Source: Dipteris shenzhenensis (Eukaryota; Polypodiophyta; Polypodiopsida; Gleicheniales). Taken from it: a stretch of 64,000 nt of DNA. Both the position numbers and the translations under genes were made by a program. Below the pieces are notes generated by a model. The model did not search any database and was not told where the DNA came from. It saw only the letters and a program-made list of their open reading frames with translations. Shown here piece after piece: positions 62,641 to 64,000 of this stretch. The stretch's first letter is position 1. Each line of letters starts with the position of its first letter. Location of the stretch: NCBI GenBank assembly GCA_047967505.1, contig CM106538.1; one strand, written 5' to 3'.

Positions 62641-64000
62641 CTAACCAAGGTTGTAGATCCTCCACCTGAGGAATGTCACCAAATGGAGTGTGTGTTGCCA
62701 AGGTGTTGCCCTCAACTTCTCCCATAACTAGACATATCCATGGTGACCCCCCCCCCCTCTCACTCTCTCTCTCTCAGATAATGTGTAACTTATACTTTTT
62801 ATACAATGTTCCTGGGTCTTATTAGATGACTTTTAAATATTTAAAAAGTGGACACTAGATAATTTTATCATTGTTTAGAGGTGATGGTAACAAAAATCTA
62901 TGTTTAATTGAGCCAATGTAGTATTACAATATGAGTTATCAAGGGTTCGAAAAATTAACCACATGCAATGAAACAAAATATAGTCTGTAAGAGATGAAGT
63001 AATTTGTTTTATTTGAAAGGGAGGTTGCGAAGGCTTATTATCCAATTTTGCATGAGTACTTCTGTTTCCTCGTTTCTTTGCATCAGCATTGTAAAAATAT
63101 ATGGCCACAAATGTAGGATTTTATGAAGGTGGATTGTAAAAAATCTACAGCCACAAATGTAGATTTGGTGGATCCATGGATTCTTGTTTAAATTTTGTGA
63201 CTTGCAAGAACCCCTTTTGGGTGTGAGGCTATGTAAGTAGTACTTGAACCTAGTAGTCCTAGACGCAAATCCTTCAATAAGTGCTTTGTAAGGTGAAATT
63301 GCATGTAAGTGTCTTTTCGGGGCACTTAGGAAATCAACTATAAGATAGCAACAATAAAGGGCTTAATAAAGTGAAATTGCATTTACGTGCCGTTTTGGTG
63401 CATTTAGGAAATCGGGGGTGCAAATCTATTTGGGTATAGCTTTTGGAGCCAGCGGTAGTGTGATGCATGATATGATATGGTTGGGTGACCATGTGGTTAT
63501 GGCTTAACTTTTTTTTAAATATTACAAAATAGAGATGAAGACTCGTTTTGTAATTGTGTTGTTGTGGAGAGCATGTGATAAAGCTGATGGGAAGCCAAGT
63601 GTGAAGAAAGGCGAGCCAAAAAGCGTGGGCGTAAAAGGAAGTGATAAAAAATGATGGAGGCGGATACATGGAATGATGCGGCATGGAGCATGGATGGCGA
63701 ATGATGGGGGATGATGCGGGCATGGAGTATGGTCATGGCGATGGCCATGGCAATGGATGGAGCATGGTCAAATGATGGGGGAGTGGCAAATGGTGTCAAT
63801 CGGCGTGCCACGTGGGAGGGGGGGCCCTAATTTGAAAAGTATAATTGGGCGAATGGAGGGGGGGTTAGGGCCCGCCACGTGGTCTGGGTCATAATAAAGT
63901 TGGATAGCTGCGACCAGGGTTTTCTGACATTCCAACGCATGTACGGCGCCGTGTGTCCCTGTCCCGTACACCCTCCGTAACCACGGACCCCAACTACGGC
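62641..64000. other. No gene recognised, minor repeats
   Basis: A C11 run with (CT)n lies at 62747-62776. CTACAGCCACAAATGTAG-type phrases repeat near 63100-63160. GTGAAATTGCAT.TA.GTG..TTTTGG/CGG.GCA.TTAGGAAATC occurs twice (about 63293-63333 and 63380-63411). GATGG/CATGG repeats fill 63650-63760. The final 250 bases are GC-richer with GGGGGGG runs. Nothing codes for a recognisable protein. Confidence 0.6.

Noticed and set aside
63000-64000. Promoter or gene start at the GC-rich right edge
   Set aside because: No TATA box, ATG context or conserved protein is visible; the G-runs and GATGG repeats explain the composition.

Overview
This window is plant nuclear DNA that consists mostly of old, nested transposable elements around one compact host-type gene. 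The plant assignment rests on a plant-type LRR gene with 72-bp and 144-bp exons, on CACTA (En/Spm-like), Mutator-like and hAT DNA transposons, and on Ty1/copia and Ty3/gypsy retroelements primed by plant-type primer sites. Nothing identifies the species. A repeat-rich land plant, possibly a seedless one such as a fern, fits, but that is inference. No rRNA, tRNA, CRISPR or bacterial feature was seen.

Layout. 0.8-2.0 kb: a six-exon secreted LRR protein gene resembling a SERK ectodomain without a kinase, followed by a decayed duplicate of its 3' end at 3.4-4.26 kb. 4.26-10.0 kb: CACTA element B, with transposase on the minus strand and an accessory gene on plus. 10.0-13.8 kb: a different DNA transposon, marked by palindromic ACCACCAC..GTGGTT motifs around a minus-strand gene with an SDG..SQFK motif. 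13.8-15.5 kb: tandem repeats and an unrecognised short gene-like unit. 15.5-24.79 kb: CACTA element A (copy 1), with divergent genes separated by a 1.7-kb palindromic minisatellite. 24.8-28.3 kb: small palindromic repeats, a MITE and an 87-bp perfect tandem. 28.3-31.06 kb: right-hand remnant of a third CACTA (element C, same family as B) carrying two MITEs. 31.1-35.5 kb: a mosaic of hAT, copia, CACTA and gypsy pieces. 35.5-39.34 kb: truncated copy 2 of element A. 39.34-41.16 kb: remnant of a beta-class DNA methyltransferase-like gene split by a 637-bp foldback element. 42.1-46.9 kb: two minus-strand gypsy gag remnants with LTR pieces. 47.06-49.62 kb: a Mutator-like transposase with a SWIM zinc finger. 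50.3-55.36 kb: a near full-length Ty1/copia element with a truncated 5' LTR. 57.5-61.3 kb: a third minus-strand gypsy remnant. 62.1-62.65 kb: a LINE C-terminal fragment. The last 1.3 kb holds nothing recognisable.

How the parts relate. Two CACTA families (A; B/C) share one plan: the TNP2-type transposase and the accessory gene point away from each other towards the two ends, and palindromic subterminal repeats flank the transposase. A and its copy 2 share some premature stops and have private ones, so the master was already broken before it multiplied. Across the window, reading frames are often intact while arginine and glutamine codons have become TGA and TAG, which is what deamination of methylated cytosine would give. 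Four copies of one 242-247-bp MITE, each with its own perfect 8-bp target duplication, are the clearest sign of comparatively recent movement.
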